Source: Nonomuraea rhodomycinica
Lineage (GTDB): Bacteria > Actinomycetota > Actinomycetes > Streptosporangiales > Streptosporangiaceae
Direction of reading: 5' to 3'
NCBI RefSeq assembly: GCF_013363995.1
Contig: NZ_JABWGO010000008.1
Span: forward strand, 310,001 to 374,000
DNA: 64,000 nucleotides
In this document: positions 7,949 to 16,698 of the stretch, piece by piece
Layout: the number at the start of each line of letters is the position of its first letter
Position numbering within the stretch: position 1 is the stretch's first letter
Notes under the pieces: generated by a model
The model's input: only the letters and a program-made list of their open reading frames with translations
What the model was told of the DNA's origin: nothing
Databases searched by the model: none
Made by a program: the position numbers and the translations under genes

Positions 7949-10900
7949 ATGCTGTACGGACGCGCCGGCGAGCAGGCCCGGATCGACGCGCTGCTGACCT
8001 CCGCCCGGGAGGGGCACGGCGGAGCCGTCGTGGTCACGGGCGAGACCGGCATCGGCAAGACCGCCCTGCTGGACCACGCCGCGCCTCCGGAGCGCGCCGG
8101 CTTCCTGGTCCTGCGCGCGCTCGGCATCGAGGCGGAGCGCGAGCTGCCGTTCGCGGCGCTGTACCCGCTGCTCCGCCCGTTCCTGGACCGCGCCGACCGG
8201 CTGCCCGCCGCCCAGGCCGAGGCGTTGCGCGAGGCGGGGGAACGGGCGCCCGACCACGCGCGGGCCCGGCTCGCGGGACCGGCCGTGCTGGGCCTGCTGG
8301 CGGATCTCGCGGCCGAGCGGCCGGTGGTGTGCGTGGTGGACGACGCGCACCGCCTGGACGGGGCGTCGGCGGACGCGCTGCTCTTCGCCGCCAGAAGGCT
8401 CGGTGGCGAACGGGTCGCCATGATCTTCGCCGCGGGCGACGGCGTACCGGGGGACGCGAGGCCGCGCGGGACCGGGTTCGGCGAGGCCGCCGGAGTCCCG
8501 CGGATGCCGCTGGCCGGGCTGGACGCGGCGGCCGCCCGCGAGCTCCTCACCGCCCGCGCGCCCGGCCTCGCGCCCCAGGTGCGCCGGAGGGTCGCCGAGG
8601 AGGCCGCGGGCAACCCGCTGGCGCTGGTCGAGCTGGCGGCCGCCCTGACACCCGAGCAGCGGGCCGGCCGGCTCGGGCCGCTGCCGCTGGCCTGCGCGTG
8701 CGGCCCTCTGTCGGGCCGGGCGCGGAGCGCGTTCGAGGCGCCCCTGCACCGCCTCCCGGAGGCGACCCGGACCGCGCTTCTGGTGGCGGCGGCCGACGAC
8801 CGGGGCGACCTCGACCTGGTGCTGCGCGCCGCCGGCCGGCTCGGCGTCACGCCCGCCGACCTCGCGCCGGCCGAACGCGAGGAGCTGGTCCACCTCTCCC
8901 CCACCGGGCTGACCTTCCGGCATCCGCTGTTCCGGGCCGCGGTCTACCGGTCGGCGCCGTACTTCCGGCGGGTGGCGGCGCACCGGGCGCTGGCCGAGGC
9001 GCTGTCGCCGGAGGACGGGCCGGAGCGGGCGGGGGGCGCGTGGCACCTGGCCGCCGTCGCCACGGCTCCCGACGAGTCCCTGGCCGCCGCCCTCCACCGG
9101 GCCGCCGCCCACGCCTTTCCGCCCGCACGGGGCGAGGGGGCGGGGTCGCCGGACGGGGCCGTCCTGGGACCGGCCGCCCACGAGCGGGGGGTGATCGAAG
9201 TGCCGGCCGCCCACGAGCGCGAGGTCGTCGAGGCGCCGGCCGCCCACCAGCGGGGGGTGATCGAAGTGCCGGCCGCCCACGAGCGGGGGGTGGCCGAGAT
9301 GCCGGCCGCCTACGAGCGCGGGGTGATCGAGGCGCCGGCCGCCTACGAGCGCGGGGTGATCGAGGCGCCGGCCGCCTACGAGCACGGGGTGGTCGAGGCG
9401 TCGGCCGCCTACGAGCGGGCGGGCGAGCTGAGCCCGGATCCCCGGCGGGCGGCCGAGCGGCTGACGGCCGCCGCGGAGCTGGCGTTGCAGGCGGGGCTCA
9501 CGAGGCGGGCCGCCGGGCTGGCGGACCGCGCCGGGGCGCATCCGTCGCCGCCGGTCGTCCGCGCCCGCCTCGCCGCCGTGCGCGCGGGCGTCGAGGCCGC
9601 CCACGGCCTCCCCGAGAGGGCAGTGCGCCTGCTCCTGACCGGAGCCGAGCAGGCGCGCCGTCCGCACGACCGTTGTGACGGCACGGATGCCGGACGCGGA
9701 ACCCCCGTCCCCACCCGCACGGGCGACGCCGCCCTCGGTGCCGCCGGTCTCCCTCGCCCCACTGGCGCGAGCCCCGGGCACGTGCCCGCCGGCGACACCC
9801 GCTGGGCGACGGAGCTGGCGGCGCGGGCCGTGCGGGCGGCGTCCTCGGCGGGCGATCCCGCGTCGGCCGCCACCGCCGCCGCCCTGCTGTCCGCGCTCAC
9901 TGTGCCGTCCCCGCCCGGCGAAGACGGGCTCACTGTGCCGTCCCCGCCCGGCGACGACGGAGATGACGGCGCGCCTCACCCTCCTCGCCGCGGCGTCGAC
10001 GCGGGAGACGCGGAAACGCCGGACGAGCGGCACGCGGCCCTGGCGGCGTTCGCGCGCGGCGCGGCCGTGGTGGGGCGGATGGTGGCGGGACAGGACGTCA
10101 CGGACTTTTCCCCTGTGCGCGCCGCAATCCAGGCGGTACGGGTGTCCGGCGCGGAGCACCCGGACGTGCTCGCCACGGCCGCGTGGATGGGCCTCGCCGC
10201 CGGGGACGAGGCCGCCGGGTGGGAGCTGTCCGCCCTGCTGGCCGAGCGGTGTGGCCGCCTCGGGCTGCTCGGGGTCCTGCCGGATGCCCTGACGCTGCTC
10301 GCCGAGGCCGAGTTGCTGCGCGGACGTCACGCGGAGGCGGAGGCGGCGGCCACGGCGGGACTGCGCGCGGCCTCCGCGCTCGTGCACGGGGACGCGCTCG
10401 GCCACGGGGACGCGCTAGGCCACGGGGACGCGCGCCTTCGCGCCCTTCTCGCCTGGCTGGCCGCCGTGGGCGGCGACGAGGACCGCTGCCACCACCTGGC
10501 TGCGACCAGCGGCGGCGTCGGCGCCCTCATGACCACGACCGGCGGCGGCATCGGCCCCCTCCTGACCACCACAGGGAGCGGTGCCGGCCCCCTCCTGACC
10601 ACGACCGGGACCGGTGCCGGCCCCCTCCTGACCACGGCGGGCGGCGGCCTCAGCCCCCTTCTGGCCGCCCCGTCCCCCGACCTCCCCGGCGCGGGCGGCG
10701 TCGCCCGGGCCGTCGCCACCTGGGCCCAGGGCCTGTGCGAGCTGGGGCTGGGACGGCCGCTCCTGGCGGTCGAACGGCTCGCCGCCGTCTGGTCCGGCTC
10801 CTGCCGTCACCCCCTCGTCGCGCCGCACGTCGCCCCCGACCTCGTGGAGGCCGCCGTACGGGCCGGGCTGCGCGAGCTGGCCGCGGAGCCGGCGGCCGGG

Positions 10901-11446
10901 TACGCGCGCTGGGCCGCGGCCTCCGGGCGTCCCTGGGCCCAGGCGGTCGCCGCGCGCCTGGAGGGACTGCTGGCCCAGGGCGACGAGGCGGGCCGGCACT
11001 ACGCCAGGGCCGTCGCCGTCCCGGCCGGGCAGCCGTACCAGGAGGCCCGGACGGCGCTGCTGTACGGGGAGTGGCTGCGGCGCGCGCACCGCAGGACGGA
11101 GGCGCGGCGGCAGCTGCGCGCGGCGTTCGCGACGTTCGAGGCGCTGGGCGCGGCCCCGTGGGCGCGGCGCGCGCACGGCGAGCTCCAGGCCGCGGGCGAG
11201 GCCGCCACCCCGCGTACGGCGGCGTTCGCGCGGCTGACCCCGCAGGAGCGGCAGGTGGTCCTCCTGGCCGCCGCCGGCCTGTCGAACCGGCAGATCGGCG
11301 TCCGCCTCCTCCTCAGCCCCCGCACCGTCGGGCACCACCTCTACAAGGCGTTCCCCAAGCTGGGCGTCTCCTCGCGCGGCCAGCTCGCCGGGCTGGACCT
11401 GCGCGCCGAGCCCGACCGACCTACTCGCGGGCTCCCGCCGACTTAG
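7949..11446 (+). CDS. LuxR-family ATP-binding regulator (LAL) with internal repeats
   Basis: A 1165-aa LAL-type transcriptional regulator. The N-terminal AAA/NB-ARC-like ATPase has Walker A GETGIGKT (about residue 32) and Walker B VVCVVDD (about 127). A long helical TPR-like middle follows. The C-terminus has a LuxR helix-turn-helix, LTPQERQVVLLAAAGLSNRQ (about residues 1095-1145). The family commonly activates catabolic or secondary-metabolite genes in response to a ligand; the target is unknown. Unusually, the middle region carries four separate tandem repeats: 33-nt units at 9170-9433, 9896-9961 and 10499-10663, and 18-nt units at 10385-10432. The ATG has a strong AGGAGGG that is part of an inverted repeat. 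It stands alone, with a secreted esterase gene downstream. Confidence 0.9.
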   Translation: MLYGRAGEQARIDALLTSAREGHGGAVVVTGETGIGKTALLDHAAPPERAGFLVLRALGIEAERELPFAALYPLLRPFLDRADRLPAAQAEALREAGERAPDHARARLAGPAVLGLLADLAAERPVVCVVDDAHRLDGASADALLFAARRLGGERVAMIFAAGDGVPGDARPRGTGFGEAAGVPRMPLAGLDAAAARELLTARAPGLAPQVRRRVAEEAAGNPLALVELAAALTPEQRAGRLGPLPLACACGPLSGRARSAFEAPLHRLPEATRTALLVAAADDRGDLDLVLRAAGRLGVTPADLAPAEREELVHLSPTGLTFRHPLFRAAVYRSAPYFRRVAAHRALAEALSPEDGPERAGGAWHLAAVATAPDESLAAALHRAAAHAFPPARGEGAGSPDGAVLGPAAHERGVIEVPAAHEREVVEAPAAHQRGVIEVPAAHERGVAEMPAAYERGVIEAPAAYERGVIEAPAAYEHGVVEASAAYERAGELSPDPRRAAERLTAAAELALQAGLTRRAAGLADRAGAHPSPPVVRARLAAVRAGVEAAHGLPERAVRLLLTGAEQARRPHDRCDGTDAGRGTPVPTRTGDAALGAAGLPRPTGASPGHVPAGDTRWATELAARAVRAASSAGDPASAATAAALLSALTVPSPPGEDGLTVPSPPGDDGDDGAPHPPRRGVDAGDAETPDERHAALAAFARGAAVVGRMVAGQDVTDFSPVRAAIQAVRVSGAEHPDVLATAAWMGLAAGDEAAGWELSALLAERCGRLGLLGVLPDALTLLAEAELLRGRHAEAEAAATAGLRAASALVHGDALGHGDALGHGDARLRALLAWLAAVGGDEDRCHHLAATSGGVGALMTTTGGGIGPLLTTTGSGAGPLLTTTGTGAGPLLTTAGGGLSPLLAAPSPDLPGAGGVARAVATWAQGLCELGLGRPLLAVERLAAVWSGSCRHPLVAPHVAPDLVEAAVRAGLRELAAEPAAGYARWAAASGRPWAQAVAARLEGLLAQGDEAGRHYARAVAVPAGQPYQEARTALLYGEWLRRAHRRTEARRQLRAAFATFEALGAAPWARRAHGELQAAGEAATPRTAAFARLTPQERQVVLLAAAGLSNRQIGVRLLLSPRTVGHHLYKAFPKLGVSSRGQLAGLDLRAEPDRPTRGLPPT
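9170..9433 (+). repeat. 33-bp in-frame tandem repeat, 8 units (LAL gene)
   Basis: Eight in-frame 11-codon units on the pattern PAA(H/Y)ERGVIEx, residues 408-495, the last being SAAYERAGEL. It looks like expansion of one TPR helix edge. Units are 70-100% identical. Confidence 0.9.
9896..9961 (+). repeat. 33-bp in-frame duplication (LAL gene)
   Basis: Two copies of an 11-codon unit encoding LTVPSPPG(E/D)DG, residues 650-671, almost identical at DNA level. It probably lies in a disordered linker. Confidence 0.9.
10385..10432 (+). repeat. 18-bp in-frame tandem repeat (LAL gene)
   Basis: Two and two-thirds copies of a 6-codon unit encoding HGDALG starting at residue 813, with a single third-position difference. 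Confidence 0.85.
10499..10663 (+). repeat. 33-bp in-frame tandem repeat, 5 units (LAL gene)
   Basis: Five 11-codon units on the pattern TTTGxGxGPLL, residues 851-905, with the first and last more diverged. It is unrelated in sequence to the 33-bp array at 9170 but has the same period. Confidence 0.9.
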
Positions 11447-11548
11447 TCGAGGCGCCGCGACGTCCGCTCCCCGCGGGCGCGGCGGCAGATTCGCGCATGA
11501 TCGTCCGCGCTCTACCGTGCTTGCGATCCCACGGAACGGAGTGCGCGG

Positions 11549-12490
11549 ATGCACAGACTCCTCAGGTGCGGCCTGGCCGCGGTCATGTCCTCGGTCGTCG
11601 CTACGGCGGTGCTGGCCGGCGGCGCGACGCCCGCCTCGGCGGAGCCCTCGCGCGGCGACGGGCAGCGGGTGACGCTGCTGGTGCACGGGTTCGACCGCGA
11701 GGCCGACACCAACTGCGCGAGCTCCTGGCAGAACGCCAGGGACCTGCTCCTCGCCAACGGGTGGACCGACGTCCACACGTTCGGCTACTACAACAAGAGC
11801 ACGAACTGCGACATCAGGTTCAACGGCACGACCGACACCCGCATCCAGGAGGTCGGCCGCCAACTCGCCTGGACCGTCTACTCCTCCTACTCCAGCCAGG
11901 GCGTCCCGGTGGACATCATGGCGCACTCCATGGGAGGCCTCATCGCCAAGGCCGCCATCGAGGGGGTCAACCGGTACGGCGTGGCCGCCGAGGCCCCGGA
12001 CCTGAGCGCCCTGTCGATGGACGCCCAGGACGTCGGCGCGACGGCCTGGCCGAGCGGCTGGCCCCCGTACCTGTACATCGAGGACGTCGTCACCCTCGCC
12101 ACCCCGCACAAGGGCATCGACACGGCCGTGGTGGACCTGTGCGCCCTGACCCACGAGCAGTGCAGCGACATGCGCGACGGCAGCGGGTTCCTGAAGTGGC
12201 TCGGCGCCCAGCCGCAGTCGCAGATGGGGACGGACTACACCTTCCTCGCCTCGTCCTACGACGACACGGTGTCGAGGTCGTCGGCCACCAACGCCTACAC
12301 CGCGCACCACTGGGCCATCTACAACAAGAGCTCCACCGGCGGGACGCTGAGCCACACGGCGATGCGCACCACCGCGACCGGGCAGTGGCAGGCGCAGTGG
12401 GGCGGGTCGAAGACTCCGGGCGGTTCGGGCACGTACGCCCCGCCGCTGGTGCAGGCGATGAACGCGCTGCGCAGCCGCGAGGCGTCCTGA
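11549..12490 (+). CDS. Secreted alpha/beta-hydrolase (lipase/esterase-like)
   Basis: A 313-aa exported hydrolase. A Sec signal peptide spans residues 1 to about 31 and ends at ASA. The mature protein opens with the lipase-type LLVHGF oxyanion segment. The nucleophile elbow AHSMGG (Ser near residue 130) and the later LATPHKG are typical of bacterial triacylglycerol lipases and PGAP1-like esterases. A catalytic His is plausible in AYTAHHWA. Several cysteines in the mature part may form disulfides, fitting an extracellular enzyme. The ATG is preceded by GGAG at 7 nt, and a TACCGT hexamer about 30 nt further up could be the -10. The substrate is not predictable. Confidence 0.82.
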   Translation: MHRLLRCGLAAVMSSVVATAVLAGGATPASAEPSRGDGQRVTLLVHGFDREADTNCASSWQNARDLLLANGWTDVHTFGYYNKSTNCDIRFNGTTDTRIQEVGRQLAWTVYSSYSSQGVPVDIMAHSMGGLIAKAAIEGVNRYGVAAEAPDLSALSMDAQDVGATAWPSGWPPYLYIEDVVTLATPHKGIDTAVVDLCALTHEQCSDMRDGSGFLKWLGAQPQSQMGTDYTFLASSYDDTVSRSSATNAYTAHHWAIYNKSSTGGTLSHTAMRTTATGQWQAQWGGSKTPGGSGTYAPPLVQAMNALRSREAS

Positions 12491-12662
12491 CCGAGGAGAA
12501 CGGCCACACCATCGCCCATCAATTACTCGAAAAAGCTAACCCAGGCGATATATCAGGCCGAATTCGGTTGGGTGGAGAAGGGCGGGAACGCCGAGCACGA
12601 CGGCCATGACGGCGGCGCTGACCCTCAGCGTGGCGGACCGAAAATGGGTTGATCCCACGTAT

Positions 12663-12668
12663 TAGCCT
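12663..12668 (+). promoter_or_regulatory. -10 element TAGCCT, leaderless start
   Basis: This TANNNT hexamer ends 7 nt before the ATG at 12676, and no Shine-Dalgarno is present, so the transcript probably begins at the start codon. Confidence 0.5.
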
Positions 12669-12675
12669 GGTGGGG

Positions 12676-14475
12676 ATGCCTCCCGATACACGTTCACCTC
12701 GCCGTTCCCTGCCCTTCTCACTCCCCGCGCTCTCGTCGGTCGCCCTGTGGCGGATGAAGTCCTACCTCCGCCCGTACGTGGGCAAGCTGGTGCTCATCTG
12801 GCTCGTCGCGGTCCTGTCCATCGCCGCCAGCATCGCGCTGCCGCTCATCGGCAAGGACGTCGTCGACGGCCCCGTGCGCACCGGCGACTCCGGCGCCCTG
12901 CTGCCCCTCGGCCTGCTGGCGCTCGGCGTGGGCGCCGCCGAGGCGGTGCTGATCTTCCTGCGCCGCTGGACCCAGGTCGGTCCGGTGCTCGGCCTGGAGA
13001 CGCGCATCCGCGACGACCTGTACGCGCACCTGCAGCGCCTGCCGATGGCCTTCCACGGCGAATGGCAGTCGGGCCAGCTGCTGTCCCGCGCCACCACCGA
13101 CCTGTCGACCATCCGTCGCTTCCTCGGCTTCGGCATGCTCTTCCTGGTCATGAACGTCCTCCAGCTCACCACCGTCACGGTGCTGCTGCTGAACATGTAC
13201 TGGCCGCTGGGCCTGCTGGTGGCCGCCTCCGCCGTCCCGATCGTGCTGGTGTCGATGCGTTTCGAGAAGCGCTACATCAAGATCTCCCGGCAGGTGCAGG
13301 ACGAGCAGGGCGACCTGGCCACGCTCGTCGAGGAGTCGGCCATCGGCATCCGCACCATCAAGGCGTTCGGCCGCCGCCACCACGTCTACGACCGCTACGA
13401 CGACGCCGCGCTCAAGGTGTACCGCACGTCGATGGACAAGGTGCGGCTGTCAGCCCGGTTCTTCACCTTCCTGGAGGTGATCCCGAACTTCACGCTGGCC
13501 CTGGTGCTGCTGCTCGGCGCGCTGGCCGTGGGCTCGGGCGCGCTGACGCTCGGCACGCTGGTCGCCTTCACCACGATGATGCTCCAGCTCGTGTGGCCCA
13601 TCGCCAGCCTCGGCTACATCCTGGCGATGGCGCAGGAGTCGATGACCTCCGCCGACCGGGTCATGGAGGTCATGGACACGGCCCCGGCCATCGAGGGCGG
13701 CACCGCGGTGATCGAGAACCCGCGCGGCCACCTGCGCTTCGAGGGCGTCGAGTTCCGCTTCCCGGGCGCCGAGCAGCCGGTGCTGCGCGACGTCTGGCTG
13801 GAGGTGCGGCCCGGCGAGACCGTCGCGATCGTCGGCGCCACCGGGTCGGGCAAGACCACGCTGACCGCGATGGTGCCCCGGCTCATCGACCCGACCGCGG
13901 GGCGGGTGACCATCGACGGCCACGACGTGCGCGACCTGACGCTGCCCGCGCTGCGCCAGGTGGTGGCCACGGCCTTCGAGGAGCCGACGCTGTTCTCGAT
14001 GAGCGTGCGCGAGAATCTCACGCTCGGCCGCCACGACGCCACCGAGGAGGAGCTGGAGGACGCGATCCGCACCGCGCAGGCCATGTTCGTCCACGACCTG
14101 CCGTGGGGCCTCGACACCCGGATCGGCGAGCAGGGCATGTCGTTGTCGGGCGGGCAGCGGCAGCGGCTCGCGCTGGCCCGGGCCGTGCTGAGCCGGCCGC
14201 GGATCCTCGTGCTGGACGACACCCTCTCGGCGCTGGACGTCGAGACGGAGGCGCTGGTCGAGCAGGCGCTGCGCCACGTGCTGCGCGACGCCACCGGCAT
14301 CGTGGTCGCGCACCGCGCCTCGACCGTGCTGCTCGCCGACAAGGTCGCGCTGCTGTCGGGCGGCACGATCACCCACGTCGGACGCCACCACGAACTGCTG
14401 GCCGAAGTGCCCGCCTACCGCGAGCTGCTCGCCCAGGACGCCGACCTCGACCCCTCGGAAGGAGCCCTGCGTTGA
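12676..14475 (+). CDS. ABC exporter half-transporter A (degenerate catalytic site)
   Basis: A type IV (B-family) ABC exporter subunit, 599 aa: an N-terminal six-helix transmembrane domain (about 30-320) and a C-terminal nucleotide-binding domain. Walker A is GATGSGKTT (about 387) and the signature is a perfect LSGGQ (about 490). The residue after Walker B is Asp instead of the catalytic Glu (VLDDTLSALD, about 513). This is the pattern of the non-hydrolytic half of heterodimeric exporters. The next gene starts at the overlapping TTGA and supplies the complementary half. The ATG at 12676 is chosen over an in-frame TTG at 12649 because a TANNNT box lies 7 nt upstream. The substrate (drug, lipid or peptide) cannot be told. 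Confidence 0.92.
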   Translation: MPPDTRSPRRSLPFSLPALSSVALWRMKSYLRPYVGKLVLIWLVAVLSIAASIALPLIGKDVVDGPVRTGDSGALLPLGLLALGVGAAEAVLIFLRRWTQVGPVLGLETRIRDDLYAHLQRLPMAFHGEWQSGQLLSRATTDLSTIRRFLGFGMLFLVMNVLQLTTVTVLLLNMYWPLGLLVAASAVPIVLVSMRFEKRYIKISRQVQDEQGDLATLVEESAIGIRTIKAFGRRHHVYDRYDDAALKVYRTSMDKVRLSARFFTFLEVIPNFTLALVLLLGALAVGSGALTLGTLVAFTTMMLQLVWPIASLGYILAMAQESMTSADRVMEVMDTAPAIEGGTAVIENPRGHLRFEGVEFRFPGAEQPVLRDVWLEVRPGETVAIVGATGSGKTTLTAMVPRLIDPTAGRVTIDGHDVRDLTLPALRQVVATAFEEPTLFSMSVRENLTLGRHDATEEELEDAIRTAQAMFVHDLPWGLDTRIGEQGMSLSGGQRQRLALARAVLSRPRILVLDDTLSALDVETEALVEQALRHVLRDATGIVVAHRASTVLLADKVALLSGGTITHVGRHHELLAEVPAYRELLAQDADLDPSEGALR

Positions 14476-16370
14476 GCGCGGACGCCAACACGTCCACCGG
14501 CACGGCCGCCGGCCCGGCCGCCGAACCCGCCGACGACCCCGCCGCCAAGGGGCCCGCGGTCGCCGACTGGCGCGGCGTCGCCTCCGAGGAGCAGGACGAG
14601 CTGTCGGAGAAGGTGTCGGTGCTGCTGCGGGTCCGCTCGCGGCGGCTGCTCGGCGACCTGCTCTCACCCCACCGCAGGGCGATCGCCCTGCTCACCGGCA
14701 TCATCGTCGTCTCCAACGCGGCCGGCCTGGCCATCCCGTACCTGGTGAAGGTCGGCATCGACGCGGGCATCCCGCCGATGCTCAAGGGCAGCGGGCCGGC
14801 CACGCTGCTCACCGTCATCGGCGTGATCCTGGCCGCGGCGGTCACGCAGGCGCTCACCCGGCAGGCGTTCCTGCAGCTGTCCGGCAAGATCGGGCAGGGC
14901 ATCCTGCTGGAGCTGCGCCGCAGGGTGTTCGACCACTTCCAGCGGCTGTCGCTGAGCTTCCACGAGAAGTACACCTCCGGCCGCGTGATCTCCCGGCTGA
15001 CCTCCGACATCGAGGCCATCGCCGAGCTGCTGCAGTCGGGCTTCGACAGCCTGGTCACGGCGGTGCTCACGCTGTTCGGCACGGCGGTGCTGCTGCTGGT
15101 GCTGGACGTGCACCTCGGCCTGGTGGCGCTGCTGCCGCTGCCCCTGCTGCTGCTGTTCACCCGCTGGTTCCGCCGCCAGTCCGCGATCGTGTACCGGCGC
15201 ACCCGCGAGACCGTCGCCCTGGTGATCGTCCACTTCGTGGAGTCGATGACCGGCATCCGGGCGGTGCAGGCGTTCCGCCGCGAGCCGCGCAACCAGGAGA
15301 TCTTCACCCGGCTCAACGACGACTACCGCGGCGCCAACGCCCGCAGCATGCAGCTCGTCGCGCTGTTCATGCCGGGCATCAAGCTGATCGGCAACCTGAC
15401 CGTGGGCGGCGTGCTGCTCTACGGCGGGTGGCTGGCGCTGCACGGCGAGGTCACGGTCGGCGTGCTGGCGGCGTTCCTGCTGTACCTGCGGCAGTTCTAC
15501 GAGCCGATGCAGGAGATCAGCCAGTTCTACAACACGCTGCAGTCGGCGGGCGCGGCGCTGGAGAAGCTGTCGGGCGTGCTGGAGGAGGAGCCGTCGGTCC
15601 CGGAGCCGCGCGACCCCCAGCCGCTGGCCGAGCCGCGCGGCGAGGTGCGCTTCGAGCGGGTCAGGTTCGCCTACGTCGAGGAGATGCCGATCCTGCCGGG
15701 GCTCGACCTGACCATCCCGGCCGGCCAGAGCGTGGCGCTGGTCGGCGCGACCGGCGCGGGCAAGACGACGCTGGCCAAGCTGATCTCGCGCTTCTACGAC
15801 CCGACGGGCGGCCGGGTGCTGCTCGACGGCGTGGATCTGCGCCGCCTGGACGAGGCCACGCTGCGCTCGGCCGTCGTCATGGTGACGCAGGAGAACTTCC
15901 TGTTCAGCGGCACGGTCGCCGACAACATCCGGTTCGGCCGGCCGGAGGCCACCGACCGGCAGGTGCGCGACGCGGCGCGGGCCATCGGCGCCCACGACTT
16001 CATCGCGGCGCTGCCCGACGGCTACGACACCGAGGTGGGCAAGCGGGGCGGCCGGATGTCGGCGGGCCAGCGGCAGCTCGTCGCCTTCGCCCGGGCCTTC
16101 CTCGCCGACCCGGCGGTGCTGATCCTGGACGAGGCGACCTCCAGCCTGGACGTGCCGAGCGAGCGCCTGGTGCAGCGGGCGCTGCGGACGATCCTGGCCG
16201 ACCGGACCGCGCTGATCATCGCGCACCGGCTCTCGACCGTGGAGATCGCCGACCGGGTGCTGGTGATGGACCGGGGCGAGATCGTCGAGGACGGGCCGCC
16301 GGACCGGCTGATCGCCGCCTCCGGCCGCTTCGCCGGGCTGCACCGGGCCTGGCTGGAGAGCCTGAGCTGA
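14472..16370 (+). CDS. ABC exporter half-transporter B (catalytic Walker B, degenerate signature)
   Basis: The partner subunit, 632 aa. It has a roughly 60-residue Ala/Pro-rich N-terminal extension, a six-helix membrane domain (about 75-370) and an NBD. Walker A is GATGAGKTT (about 424). Walker B keeps the catalytic Glu (LILDEATSSLD, about 552), but the signature is MSAGQ instead of LSGGQ (about 529). Together with subunit A this yields one consensus ATP site (A's LSGGQ with B's Glu) and one degenerate site, as in TM287/288-type transporters. It starts at TTG 14472, overlapping the stop of A by 4 nt; AAGGAG lies 8 nt upstream. Translation is coupled. A hairpin at 16449-16487 follows. Confidence 0.92.
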   Translation: MSADANTSTGTAAGPAAEPADDPAAKGPAVADWRGVASEEQDELSEKVSVLLRVRSRRLLGDLLSPHRRAIALLTGIIVVSNAAGLAIPYLVKVGIDAGIPPMLKGSGPATLLTVIGVILAAAVTQALTRQAFLQLSGKIGQGILLELRRRVFDHFQRLSLSFHEKYTSGRVISRLTSDIEAIAELLQSGFDSLVTAVLTLFGTAVLLLVLDVHLGLVALLPLPLLLLFTRWFRRQSAIVYRRTRETVALVIVHFVESMTGIRAVQAFRREPRNQEIFTRLNDDYRGANARSMQLVALFMPGIKLIGNLTVGGVLLYGGWLALHGEVTVGVLAAFLLYLRQFYEPMQEISQFYNTLQSAGAALEKLSGVLEEEPSVPEPRDPQPLAEPRGEVRFERVRFAYVEEMPILPGLDLTIPAGQSVALVGATGAGKTTLAKLISRFYDPTGGRVLLDGVDLRRLDEATLRSAVVMVTQENFLFSGTVADNIRFGRPEATDRQVRDAARAIGAHDFIAALPDGYDTEVGKRGGRMSAGQRQLVAFARAFLADPAVLILDEATSSLDVPSERLVQRALRTILADRTALIIAHRLSTVEIADRVLVMDRGEIVEDGPPDRLIAASGRFAGLHRAWLESLS

Positions 16371-16386
16371 GCCGCCTGAGCTGTCG

Positions 16387-16450
16387 GAGCTGAGTCCTCG
16401 AAGCTGAGTCCTCGGAGCTGAGTCCTCGGAGCTGAGTCCTCGGAGCTGAG
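16387..16450. repeat. 14-bp tandem repeat, about 4.5 units
   Basis: Units of GAGCTGAGTCCTCG, nearly identical, begin 17 nt after the exporter stop codon. The repeat seems to extend the GAGCTGAG sequence that ends the gene itself. It is non-coding on both strands as far as I can see. Confidence 0.9.
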
Positions 16451-16487
16451 GCGAGGGCGCCCGCGCGCCGCGGTGCCGCCCTCGCCT
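16449..16487 (+). terminator. Terminator hairpin after the ABC exporter
   Basis: AGGCGAGGGCG (16449-16459) and CGCCCTCGCCT (16477-16487) form a perfect 11-bp stem with a 17-nt loop. There is no T-run. Confidence 0.6.
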
Positions 16488-16655
16488 GGCGGCGGGCGCG
16501 CCCGGCGCCGCCGCCACGGGTTCCGTCAGGAGCGCGGGCGCCGTTTCGAGTCTCCGTCACGCCCGCGGCACGCCACAAGCAGCGGTTTGTGACACCAGAG
16601 GCTAGAGAATGCTCACCAGCCGTCACGTTACATGAGCCGGAGTCATGTGATCGGA

Positions 16656-16691
16656 GGGCCCGGGGCCGGGCGTCGCGCCGGCCCCGGGCCC
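16656..16691 (-). terminator. Strong terminator hairpin after the zinc ribbon gene
   Basis: A perfect 14-bp GC-only stem (16656-16669 with 16678-16691) and an 8-nt loop, lying 8 nt beyond the stop of the minus-strand gene. It probably also stops readthrough from the plus-strand exporter operon. The rest of the 16371-16698 spacer holds the 14-bp repeats and one more small inverted repeat (ACATGA/TCATGT near 16631-16649). Confidence 0.65.
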
Positions 16692-16698
16692 TGGTGGA

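Noticed and set aside
7937-10405. Long minus-strand frame over the LAL gene
   Set aside because: A composition shadow. The plus strand has Walker motifs, an HTH and a strong ribosome binding site.
12676-16370. cydDC (bd oxidase assembly ABC exporter)
   Set aside because: The pair is 43 kb from cydAB, and the complementary LSGGQ/Walker B defects and general sequence fit multidrug-type heterodimers better. I could not support cydDC.
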